Assembly (NCBI GenBank): GCA_003164075.1
Contig: PLRZ01000107.1
Location: forward strand, 1,632-7,597
Reading direction: 5' to 3'
From: Bryobacterales bacterium
Lineage (GTDB): Bacteria > Acidobacteriota > Terriglobia > Bryobacterales > Bryobacteraceae
Length of the DNA: 5,966 bases
Position numbers and translations under genes: made by a program. Positions within the stretch are counted from its first letter, which is position 1. Every line of letters begins with the position of its first letter. The notes under the pieces were generated by a model. The model did not search any database. It was not told the DNA's origin and saw only the letters and a program-made list of their open reading frames with translations. Of this stretch, positions 1 to 5,966 are shown piece after piece.

Positions 1-45
1 AATTGCGGGGCGACATCAGGAGTTCCGAGGCTTGCCTGTGACACC

Positions 46-1086
46 TCACTCCAGACGGTATTCTATCTTCGCCTGCGCCTGCTGGCGCACCTGGTAGATC
101 CGCAGGTACAGAACCCGCACCAGTGCCAGCACCGGCACCGACAAGAAGGTCCCCGCGACACCCGCCAACTCCGCACCTGCAAAGACGCCGAACAGCACCA
201 GCAGCGGATGAAGTTGCACACCGTGTCGCATCACGTGCGGGCACACCAAGTAATCCTGAAACATGCGGAAGGCTACGATGAAGATCAGGATGGGCAGCAG
301 GTGGCCGCCGAATGCGCCCGCAATCAAGATGACAATCGCCGCCGCCGCCAACGGCCCAATCGTCGGGATAAACTCCAGTGCACCCGCCAGTACACCCAGC
401 AGAATGCCATAGCGGACGCCCAGCACCGAAAGGAAAACGCTGTACGCTGCGAACCCGATGGCCGAGAGCATCAGCAGCGCCCGCATGTAGTGGGCCAGCA
501 ACAGATGCAGATCGGCCAGGACGTCGTCCAGCAGGGCATGCCGCGGCCCGGGTCCCACCAGAGCCAGGATGTGCTGCCGCATCAGAGGTCCATCCTTCAG
601 GCATAGGAAAGCCAAAACCGGTATGATCACCACATAGATCAGGTTGCCCATCAGTGCCAGAAATCTCAGGCCGTATTCCGGCAGGGCGGCGATCAGATCG
701 TTGAAACGTACGACCAACTGCGTCTTGAGTGAGTCCGGCACTTTCGTCTGAAAAGATGCCTCCCAACGCTCGAGAATGTGGGGGAATCTCTGCGCCAGTT
801 CCGTGGCCTGTTCCACCACCCGCGTGCCGATCAGAATCCCCGCTAGAACCACCAGTCCCACGACGATCACATACGCTAACGCCAGGGCCGGTGTGCGCGT
901 GCGCGTCTTGCTGGAGGGAAGAAAGCGGTCCACCAGGTTCACCAGCGGCGCCAAAAGGTAGGCGAACAGCACCGCCAGGATGAAGAGGAACAGCGTGGAG
1001 CGGAGCAAATAGACCAGCCACAACACCAACAGCACCAGTGCCGCCGTCCAGGTGTAGCGCACCGCGCGAAGCTCAATCCCTAGCAT
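46..1086 (-). CDS. AI-2E / PerM / YdiK-family transporter
   Basis: This 346-residue integral membrane protein belongs to the AI-2E transporter family (formerly UPF0118), whose members have been linked to autoinducer-2 export, and in some cases to Na+/H+ antiport; the substrate here cannot be told. Two N-terminal membrane segments (about 12-50) are followed by a third (about 66-88), a long soluble stretch (about 90-140), a segment at about 146-163, another soluble part, then a cluster of segments from about 200 to 328. Family motifs visible are GVLAGALEFIPTIGP (231-245) and FQDYLVCPHVM with LHPLLVLFG (about 276-300). Length is typical. The ATG at 1086 has no Shine-Dalgarno sequence, and the gnd remnant ends 15 nt upstream, so expression may depend on coupling to that frame or a rearrangement may have removed its own leader. 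Its link to the pump unit is positional only. Confidence 0.92.
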   Translation of the reverse strand: MLGIELRAVRYTWTAALVLLVLWLVYLLRSTLFLFILAVLFAYLLAPLVNLVDRFLPSSKTRTRTPALALAYVIVVGLVVLAGILIGTRVVEQATELAQRFPHILERWEASFQTKVPDSLKTQLVVRFNDLIAALPEYGLRFLALMGNLIYVVIIPVLAFLCLKDGPLMRQHILALVGPGPRHALLDDVLADLHLLLAHYMRALLMLSAIGFAAYSVFLSVLGVRYGILLGVLAGALEFIPTIGPLAAAAIVILIAGAFGGHLLPILIFIVAFRMFQDYLVCPHVMRHGVQLHPLLVLFGVFAGAELAGVAGTFLSVPVLALVRVLYLRIYQVRQQAQAKIEYRLE

Positions 1087-1101
1087 AATGAGGCGCCGAG
1101 T

Positions 1102-1230
1102 TCATTCTAATCCGAAGCCGTTCAGGGCCTCGGCGTCCCGGTCGGCGGCAGTCAGCACGAGATTACGCCCCATGACGCCCAGGCCGACCATGCCGATTGC
1201 GCACTGTTGTTGTGATTGATTGTTAATCAT
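1102..1230 (-). pseudogene. gnd: Truncated 5' remnant of 6-phosphogluconate dehydrogenase
   Basis: This 42-residue frame has a strong ribosome binding site. Residues 11-26, AIGMVGLGVMGRNLVL, match the first strand and glycine-rich NADP-binding loop (G-x-G-x-x-G) at the N terminus of decarboxylating 6-phosphogluconate dehydrogenase, an oxidative pentose-phosphate enzyme of about 470-490 residues. The family normally continues N-x-A/N-D-x-G-F; here TAADRDAEALNGFGLE and a TGA stop follow instead. The rest of the protein is absent from the window, and the AI-2E gene begins 15 nt later. It cannot be an active dehydrogenase: the substrate and catalytic domains are missing. The last 16 residues may be a deletion junction or shifted sequence. 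A small functional peptide or leader is possible but less likely. The match rests on a short motif recognised by eye. Confidence 0.72.
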
Positions 1231-1233
1231 AAT

Positions 1234-1242
1234 CCTTCCTCT
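1234..1242 (-). promoter_or_regulatory. Strong ribosome binding site of the gnd remnant
   Basis: The minus strand reads AGAGGAAGG ending 3 nt before the ATG at 1230, with the GAGG core 7 nt from the start codon. It is the best Shine-Dalgarno match in the window, although it precedes only a 42-codon frame, which supports the view that the start of a real gene has survived here. Confidence 0.65.
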
Positions 1243-1276
1243 TGAGCCGTTCGCAGACAGATTTCAGTTCCCACCG

Positions 1277-1304
1277 ACTCGAACATTGGATTCGAGTTTC
1301 CAAT
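1277..1304 (-). repeat. Two overlapping inverted repeats between pump 2 and the gnd remnant
   Basis: ACTCGAA (1277-1283) and TTCGAGT (1291-1297) form a perfect 7-bp inverted repeat with a 7-nt loop. Within it, ATTGGA (1285-1290) pairs perfectly with TCCAAT (1299-1304), giving a 6-bp repeat with an 8-nt loop. The stems interlock: the second uses the loop of the first, and the linkers (1 nt) look too short for a stable pseudoknot, so in RNA they should be mutually exclusive. No U-run follows on the minus strand, so this is not an ordinary intrinsic terminator. It could be a protein-binding palindrome, an RNA switch or chance. Confidence 0.5.
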
Positions 1305-1348
1305 CGGGACCGACCGAGCATTGATGGTGGGGCACATATTCTCGAATC
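1289..1348. repeat. 8-bp inverted repeat sharing the CTCGAA core
   Basis: GATTCGAG (1289-1296) and CTCGAATC (1341-1348) are perfect reverse complements separated by 44 nt. With CTCGAA at 1278-1283, this makes three copies of the same 6-bp core (CTCGAA/TTCGAG) in about 70 nt just after the pump 2 stop. They could be operator half-sites or alternative pairing partners in the transcript; no known regulator motif is recognised. Confidence 0.35.
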
Positions 1349-1354
1349 TATCCT

Positions 1355-3685
1355 CTATGCGATGCTGAGGCGATTAAACACGGGAACTTTAACAAAGTCC
1401 AAGATGAATGCGAAAACCGCTGCCGCGCCGAGTGTTCCTCCCACCACGAATAGAGGCACAGGAGTCATGGCGATTCCGCGCGTGGCCAACGTCGAAATGA
1501 TCAAAACATCGCAGACACTCGACACAATGACCCAGAGACTTGGGTGAGAACTCCACAGGCGTCGCCGTTCGCGAATGGCGTAGAGCGTCGCCTCACTGCC
1601 AAACACAAGCGCTACCAGGGCCATGGTTCTCAGCGCATCGATTCCAAGTCCCATCCGAAATTTGCCGAACGCCAGCACGGCGGTGCAAAAGAGCAAAAGG
1701 CAACTCCCCATAACGACACCTGCGATCGTCAATTTGCCGATTCGCCAGGCATTGGGCATCGAGGATGGCCGTACGTTGTCCGTCGTCAAGGACATAGCCA
1801 GGAAGTCGCCGGTGATCATTAGGATGACCATCAGCATGGGGGTCAGAATGGCGTGCCCTGTCATGACCAGACCCACCGCGAGGAAGAGCACCTGTACAAT
1901 CTTCTTGATCACCGAGTTCAGCGTATAAGTCAGGATGCGCTGGAAAGTAACACGGCCTTCTTTTACCGCAGCGACAATACCGACGAGTCCGGGATTTGTC
2001 AGCACGATGCCGGCCGCCGACTTGGCAACATCGGTAGCAGTCGACACCGCGATTCCCATTTGCGCTTGGCGCAGCGCCGGCGCGTCGTTGGCGCCGTCGC
2101 CGCACATTCCGACGGTATGGCCACTCTTCTGAAAAGCCTTGACGAGGTCGTACTTTCCCTCCGGAAGAATGCCGGCGAAAACTGCAAACCCCTCAGGGCG
2201 AACATCGGCGGGGATAGGCCCCGGTGGACAGACTTTGCCGTCCAGCCCGACGTCATGAGCCACGATGGCAGCCGTTGCGGGGGCATCCCCGGTCACCATG
2301 ACCGCGCGGACTCCCAGCGCCTGCAGTTCCGTAATCAAGGCGGCGGAATCCGTTCGGGGCGGGTCACTGAGAGCAATGATTCCGGCAAGTTTCAGCGCGG
2401 CCGGCGGACCGACCGCGACTGCCAGGACCCGGAAACCCTTCGCCTCAAGCTCGTTCGCTGTCTTGGATGCATCCGGAGTTGCTTGCGACAGGCCGGCAAC
2501 TGCGGTAAAGGCCCCCTTCACGGCACGCACCGTGGCGCCGCCCAGATCGGTGGCAGTCGCCTCCGACATCTTCGTGCCAGGATCGAACGGAACAAACTTG
2601 GTCAGTTTGGGCAGGTCGGAGGCTGCTTTCTTGGCGGCGGCGGCACGGATGGCCGCATCCACCGGATCTTGCCCGCCGTCCGAACTCGCCAGGGCAGCCA
2701 GTCCCAACACATGCGGCTCGTCGAAGCCGGGCATGGCGTGGACCGCGGTTACCGTCAGTTCGTTTTGTGTCAGCGTGCCGGTCTTATCCGCGCACAGCAC
2801 GTCGATGCTGGCCGCTTCATCCACGGCGGAGAGTCTGGTCGGAAGAACGCCCAGCTTGGCCAGGGCTTTTGCACCGAGCGCGGCCGCAAGGGTAAAGGTG
2901 GCCGGCAACGCCACCGGAATCGACGCCAGAACTGCCGTCAAAACCAGCGGAATGACTTCGCTCCCCGGCATCTTGAGAGCGTAGGCGTACCCCACCAGCA
3001 TCACGATGAGGATGCCATTGAACATGCCGAGATTGCGCACCACGCGTAGCACGGCCTTCTGCTGCGAACTTTCGACGTGCGCAGTGCGAACCAGTTCCGC
3101 GGTGCGTCCAAACTCTGTACGCGCTCCGGTCGCCGTGACCTCCGCAACCGCTTCGCCGCGCCGCACGAGCGCACCCGCATACGTTTCGAACCCGGCGCCA
3201 GCTTCGATCGGAACGGATTCGCCCGTGAGCATAGACTGGTCGAGCAGCACCGATCCGCCGGCCAGGCGCACGTCGGCCGGAACCACGGCCCCGAGCGATA
3301 GTTTCACTATGTCTCCAATCACCAATTGGGCAGCGGGTAGGGTGGTCCAGGCATTGTCGCGACGGGCCGAGGCGTTCAGCGCGAGCCGCGACTTCAGCGC
3401 GGCCAGAGTCGCCTGAGCGCGCCCTTCCTGGAAGAACCCGAGAGCAGCGTTGAAGGCCAGGAGACCCGCGATGATCCCCGCCTCGACATACTTGCCGAGG
3501 ACAATTTCGAGCACGATCGCAGCCTCGAGCATCCACGGAACCGGCGCCCAGAACTTGGTCAACGCCCTGCGTAGCGGATGCAGGGCTGTGTCCGGCATTG
3601 CGTTTGGGCCAGACTTCGCCAATCGGCTTCGGGCTTCATCGCCCGTCAGGCCGGTCGCGAGCGGGACATCCTCTACACGGGCCAT
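1355..3685 (-). CDS. P-type ATPase of the plasma-membrane proton-efflux type (pump 2)
   Basis: This complete 776-residue P-type ATPase carries every catalytic motif: an N-terminal cation-ATPase segment (GLTGDEA, GPN, about 12-28), membrane pair M1-M2 (about 50-85), actuator motif LTGES (153-157), M4 PVALP (257-261), phosphorylation loop DKTGTLT with D300, P-domain TGD (465-467), hinge GDGANDAP (529-536) and M5 to M10. The length and lack of metal-binding N-terminal domains point to the P3A proton-pump group. M6 keeps an aspartate (D627, in TGDF), but M5 has SVIKKIVQV where pump 1 has the arginine, so V597 replaces it with lysines at 594 and 595. Transport of H+ is therefore likely but less secure than for pump 1. 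It ends soon after M10 with no regulatory tail. The start at 3685 is supported by GAGG 8 nt upstream, overlapping the PPK2 stop, which implies translational coupling. Confidence 0.93.
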   Translation of the reverse strand: MARVEDVPLATGLTGDEARSRLAKSGPNAMPDTALHPLRRALTKFWAPVPWMLEAAIVLEIVLGKYVEAGIIAGLLAFNAALGFFQEGRAQATLAALKSRLALNASARRDNAWTTLPAAQLVIGDIVKLSLGAVVPADVRLAGGSVLLDQSMLTGESVPIEAGAGFETYAGALVRRGEAVAEVTATGARTEFGRTAELVRTAHVESSQQKAVLRVVRNLGMFNGILIVMLVGYAYALKMPGSEVIPLVLTAVLASIPVALPATFTLAAALGAKALAKLGVLPTRLSAVDEAASIDVLCADKTGTLTQNELTVTAVHAMPGFDEPHVLGLAALASSDGGQDPVDAAIRAAAAKKAASDLPKLTKFVPFDPGTKMSEATATDLGGATVRAVKGAFTAVAGLSQATPDASKTANELEAKGFRVLAVAVGPPAALKLAGIIALSDPPRTDSAALITELQALGVRAVMVTGDAPATAAIVAHDVGLDGKVCPPGPIPADVRPEGFAVFAGILPEGKYDLVKAFQKSGHTVGMCGDGANDAPALRQAQMGIAVSTATDVAKSAAGIVLTNPGLVGIVAAVKEGRVTFQRILTYTLNSVIKKIVQVLFLAVGLVMTGHAILTPMLMVILMITGDFLAMSLTTDNVRPSSMPNAWRIGKLTIAGVVMGSCLLLFCTAVLAFGKFRMGLGIDALRTMALVALVFGSEATLYAIRERRRLWSSHPSLWVIVSSVCDVLIISTLATRGIAMTPVPLFVVGGTLGAAAVFAFILDFVKVPVFNRLSIA

Positions 3686-3693
3686 GATTCAAA

Positions 3694-3697
3694 CCTC
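3694..3697 (-). promoter_or_regulatory. Ribosome binding site of pump 2 overlapping the PPK2 stop codon
   Basis: The minus strand reads TGAGG at the end of PPK2: the TGA stop shares bases with a GAGG Shine-Dalgarno sequence, 8 nt before the ATG of pump 2 at 3685. Ribosomes finishing PPK2 would arrive on this site, so the two proteins are probably made in linked amounts. Confidence 0.7.
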
Positions 3698-4565
3698 AAT
3701 TCGCGAGCTGCTTGCGGATGGATTTCAATTCCTGCCGTCGTTTCGCGGTGGTTTTGGGATATGCCATTTTCATTTCGTGGAACGCATCCAGGACAATTTG
3801 CGAAACAGCCAGGCGGGCGTTTTCCTTATCGTCGGCGGGAACGACGTACCAGGGCGCGTGATGGGTGCTTGTCGCCTTCAGGCAAGCCTCGTAAGCCTCC
3901 ATGTAATGCTTCCAATATTTCCGCTCGTGAATGTCCGCGGCGCTGAACTTCCAGTTCTTGTCCGGCTCATCAATGCGCTCGAGGAATCGCTTTCGCTGCT
4001 CTTCCTTCGAAAGGTGGAGGAATATTTTGACAGTTCGCGTTCCGTTGCGATAGAGGTGGCTCTCCAGGTCCCGGATGGAGCGATACCGCTGCTCCCAGAT
4101 GGTTTTCTCATCGCGCAACTCTTCCGAAAGCCCCTGGCTGAGGAGAATCTCCGGATGCACCCGAACAACCAACACCTCTTCGTAGTAGGAACGATTGAAT
4201 ATGCCGATGTGCCCGCGCTCGGGAAGCCGGCATGTCGTGCGCCAGAGAAAATCATGTTCCAGCTCGTCGGCGCTCGGCTGTTTGAAGCTAAAGACCTGGC
4301 AGCCTTGCGGATTGATCCCGGACATAACGTGCCGAATGGCGCCGTCCTTGCCGCCGGCATCCATCCCCTGAAAAATCAGGAGCAACGCATAGCGGTTGGA
4401 AGCGTAGTGAAGGTGTTGCAGCGAGCTCAATTCCGCAACGTGCTCTTCCAGGAGTTCTTGATAATCCTTCTTCGATTCGCAAAAGGGCTTCACAGTCGTC
4501 GGCCACTCACTGAGTTGGACCTTCGCTCCAGGCCGCACCCGGAAATTCTTTGAATTGATCTTCAT
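3696..4565 (-). CDS. ppk2: PPK2-family polyphosphate kinase / polyphosphate:nucleotide phosphotransferase
   Basis: This is a cytoplasmic enzyme that transfers phosphate from inorganic polyphosphate to a nucleotide (AMP, ADP or another NDP, depending on class). From the chosen start it has 289 residues, typical of single-domain PPK2 proteins. It shows the Walker A loop GMDAGGKDG (about 67-75), the second conserved block [10 protein letters not shown] (about 122-131) with the family F-x-R-S-x-Y-E signature, and the C-terminal [11 protein letters not shown] (about 237-247). It resembles the class III enzyme of Meiothermus ruber, as I recall that sequence, more than the short NDP-only type, but class is not certain. 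The start at 4565 is preferred because GAAGGG lies 6 nt upstream; in-frame ATG 4571 abuts that motif and GTG 4610 has no ribosome binding site. It lies between two ATP-driven pumps, which suggests local ATP regeneration (inference). Confidence 0.95.
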   Translation of the reverse strand: MKINSKNFRVRPGAKVQLSEWPTTVKPFCESKKDYQELLEEHVAELSSLQHLHYASNRYALLLIFQGMDAGGKDGAIRHVMSGINPQGCQVFSFKQPSADELEHDFLWRTTCRLPERGHIGIFNRSYYEEVLVVRVHPEILLSQGLSEELRDEKTIWEQRYRSIRDLESHLYRNGTRTVKIFLHLSKEEQRKRFLERIDEPDKNWKFSAADIHERKYWKHYMEAYEACLKATSTHHAPWYVVPADDKENARLAVSQIVLDAFHEMKMAYPKTTAKRRQELKSIRKQLAN

Positions 4566-4571
4566 CTTCAT

Positions 4572-4577
4572 CCCTTC
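4572..4577 (-). promoter_or_regulatory. Ribosome binding site choosing the PPK2 start
   Basis: On the minus strand GAAGGG ends 6 nt before the ATG at 4565. It directly touches the alternative ATG at 4571, which leaves no spacing there. This favours 4565 as the start, giving a protein beginning MKINSKNF. Confidence 0.6.
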
Positions 4578-4655
4578 GATATCACGAACTGCGCAGGGGC
4601 CGCTTAGCACTCATGCGGCTCACGAGGACGTTGACGCGGCTTTCATCCGTCACGC

Positions 4656-5966
4656 TTACTCTTTCCGGATCTCGTGCTCCGCCTCAAGCCAGTCTTGCCC
4701 TGCGTGGCCATCGCGGCGCCCTCGCTGCTCATAGAGCTCATAGGTCCGCGTGGCGATCCGCGGTGTCAGATCGAGCGGCTTCCTGGCCAACAATGGGGCT
4801 TTAGTAGGATCAAGAATCCGATAGGCGAGCAGTTTCACGCGGTCATTCAGCAGGAACCAAGCCAGAGCGTAGCCCCAAACGAACGCAGCCCAGCCCCAGC
4901 CGAGGGGCGTCATAAACAGCCCATAAACCGCAATCAGGGTCGCCAGCGCCTGCGTGCCGAGCACCGCTGCCCATAGAACCCGCGCGGGGCGTATGGACCA
5001 GAACGGGCCGCGCGTACGCGTCAGGAAAATCGTCAGATGTCCGGCCACGGACAGCTTCAAATACATCAGCGTTTGGATGTGTGCACGATCGAGATGAAAG
5101 ACGCGCTCACCGAGATAAAACAATCCGAAGGCGGAGACGACCCCGATGACACCCAGCACCGTGGAAATCCCCAGCACCAGACGCATGTTCCAAGCCTCGG
5201 GCTTATCCTTGTAATGAACGTTGTCATAGGCGATGGACAGGATGGCTCCGTCGTTGAGCAACGCCAGTATCACGATCATGACCGCCGTCAGCGGGTAGAA
5301 GTTAAACACCAGGATCGCCAGCGTCATGAACAACAGCACGCGCAGCGTCTCAGCGATACGGTAGATCGCATAGCTGTTCATCCGCTGGAACGTTTTCCGG
5401 CTCTCCTTGATCGCATCGATAATCACCGACAGGCCGGGCGTCATCAGCACGATGGATGCCGCCGCGCGCGCGGCGTCCGTGGCGCCGGAAACGGCGATGC
5501 CGCAGTCGGCTTTCTTCAGCGCGGGGGCGTCGTTCACCCCGTCGCCCGTCATGCCGACAATGTGGCCGCGCTGCTGCAGCACGTCCACAATATGGAACTT
5601 ATGTTCGGGGAATACCTGGGCGAAACCGTCCGCCTTATCGATGGCCTCGGCCGACTGGGCCGATTCGTGATGCTTTACGTCGCCCAGACCGGCAGCGTCG
5701 AGTATCGCCGTGCCCATCCCTAATTTCTTGGCGGTTTCCTGAGCGATGGCCAGTTGATCGCCGGTAACCATCTTGACCTTCACGCCCATCTGGCACGCGG
5801 TCGCGATGGTTGCCTTGGCATCTTCCCGTGGCGGATCGAACAGGGGCAAGACACCCAGAAACTGCCAATGGCCTTCTCCCTCGGCCCGCGAAACGCCCAA
5901 CGAACGAAACCCGCGCGCCGCGAATTCATTGACGGCCATCTCGACTGCGGGCTTCACCTGCCCGGC
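4656..5966 (-). CDS. P-type proton-efflux ATPase, C-terminal half (pump 1, partial)
   Basis: This is the last 436 residues of a P-type ATPase; the frame stays open through the right edge, so the true start, actuator domain and phosphorylated DKTGT loop lie outside. By family it would be a plasma-membrane P3A H+-ATPase that exports protons using ATP. Visible residues show the end of the nucleotide-binding domain, the P-domain TGD motif (about 68-70), the hinge GDGVNDAP (about 141-148), then membrane segments M5 to M10. M5 carries an arginine (about 209, in TLRVLL) and M6 an aspartate (about 239, in LLNDGAI), matching the residues called R655 and D684 in the plant pump AHA2. That supports proton transport. 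After M10 a soluble tail of roughly 50 residues ends in a DUF2934-like segment. It is the first visible gene of a unit that continues into the polyphosphate kinase about 90 nt downstream. Family is certain; ion specificity is inferred. Confidence 0.95.
   Translation of the reverse strand, partial: AGQVKPAVEMAVNEFAARGFRSLGVSRAEGEGHWQFLGVLPLFDPPREDAKATIATACQMGVKVKMVTGDQLAIAQETAKKLGMGTAILDAAGLGDVKHHESAQSAEAIDKADGFAQVFPEHKFHIVDVLQQRGHIVGMTGDGVNDAPALKKADCGIAVSGATDAARAAASIVLMTPGLSVIIDAIKESRKTFQRMNSYAIYRIAETLRVLLFMTLAILVFNFYPLTAVMIVILALLNDGAILSIAYDNVHYKDKPEAWNMRLVLGISTVLGVIGVVSAFGLFYLGERVFHLDRAHIQTLMYLKLSVAGHLTIFLTRTRGPFWSIRPARVLWAAVLGTQALATLIAVYGLFMTPLGWGWAAFVWGYALAWFLLNDRVKLLAYRILDPTKAPLLARKPLDLTPRIATRTYELYEQRGRRDGHAGQDWLEAEHEIRKE
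4659..4760 (-). other. DUF2934-like C-terminal domain of pump 1
   Basis: The last 34 residues of pump 1 read RIATRTYELYEQRGRRDGH, three further residues, then DWLEAEHEIR. This has the DUF2934 pattern as I recall it: I-A-x-R-x-Y-E-L, a glycine-rich RG-x-x-DGH turn, then DWLEAE. The domain is usually a small stand-alone or appended helical module of unknown role. Here it follows the last membrane segment and a proline-rich linker, so it would be cytoplasmic. Its position matches the autoinhibitory tail of plant and fungal H+-ATPases, but any regulatory role is inference. Pump 2 has no such tail. Confidence 0.75.

Noticed and set aside
1..16. Possible next gene starting at ATG 16 on the minus strand
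   Set aside because: Only five codons are visible and the upstream bases contain no good ribosome binding site, so nothing supports it within the window.
1227..1337. A 36-codon minus-strand frame starting at 1337 whose TGA overlaps the ATG of the gnd remnant
   Set aside because: The stop-start overlap is suggestive, but there is no ribosome binding site or recognisable protein motif, and it runs through the inverted repeats. Chance is the simpler explanation.
1853..3049. A 398-codon open frame on the plus strand
   Set aside because: It lies wholly antisense to pump 2, has no recognisable domain, and its arginine-, glycine- and histidine-rich composition is typical of a shadow frame in GC-rich coding DNA.
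3450..4553. A 367-codon open frame on the plus strand
   Set aside because: It spans the reverse strand of the PPK2 gene and the start of pump 2. Both minus-strand proteins have full catalytic motifs, so this frame is a by-product of their codon use.
4566..4610. Longer PPK2 start at GTG 4610
   Set aside because: It adds 15 residues unlike PPK2 N termini and lacks a ribosome binding site, whereas the ATG at 4565 has GAAGGG at good spacing.
4599..4619. GCCGC/GCGGC inverted repeat in the spacer between pump 1 and PPK2
   Set aside because: The stem is only 5 bp with an 11-nt loop and no U-run, so it is neither a convincing terminator nor an unusual structure in GC-rich DNA.
1355..5966. The two pumps as a recent tandem duplication
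   Set aside because: Their shared hinge and membrane regions differ at many positions, the M5 and M6 ion-path residues differ, and only pump 1 has the C-terminal tail. They are distant relatives.

Overview
The window is bacterial, dense and GC-rich, and every gene I can support lies on the minus strand, so transcription runs from the right edge to the left. In that order it holds: the C-terminal half of a P-type proton-efflux ATPase (pump 1, cut by the right edge); a complete PPK2-family polyphosphate kinase; a complete second P-type ATPase of the proton-pump type (pump 2); a 42-codon remnant of the start of gnd (6-phosphogluconate dehydrogenase); and a complete AI-2E/PerM-family membrane protein. 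There are no RNA genes, insertion sequences or CRISPR arrays. Long plus-strand reading frames, such as the one at 1853-3049, are antisense shadows of the pump genes.

The pump-PPK2-pump part looks like one transcription unit. Pump 1 ends about 90 nt before the preferred PPK2 start. PPK2 and pump 2 are only 10 nt apart, and the ribosome binding site of pump 2 overlaps the PPK2 stop codon. The two pumps are not recent duplicates: they differ through the transmembrane ion path and at the C terminus. PPK2 enzymes make nucleoside di- or triphosphates from polyphosphate. A reasonable inference is that the unit couples stored polyphosphate to ATP-consuming proton or cation export under acid or energy stress.

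Pump 1 ends in a short tail that reads as a DUF2934 domain, which is unusual on a transporter and sits where plant and fungal proton pumps carry a regulatory tail. Pump 2 lacks both that tail and the arginine in membrane segment 5 that pump 1 shares with plant H+-ATPases.

The 268 nt between pump 2 and the AI-2E gene (1087-1354) holds nested inverted repeats and then the gnd remnant. The remnant has a strong Shine-Dalgarno sequence and the Rossmann glycine loop, but departs from the family after about 26 residues and stops 15 nt before the AI-2E start. This looks like a deletion or rearrangement scar. The 45 nt at the left edge, downstream of the AI-2E gene, show no clear gene or terminator.

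The organism cannot be named from this window. The GC-rich sequence, the DUF2934 tail and the style of the PPK2 and 6PGDH sequences would fit a soil or sediment bacterium such as an acidobacterium, or a proteobacterium; this is a weak inference.
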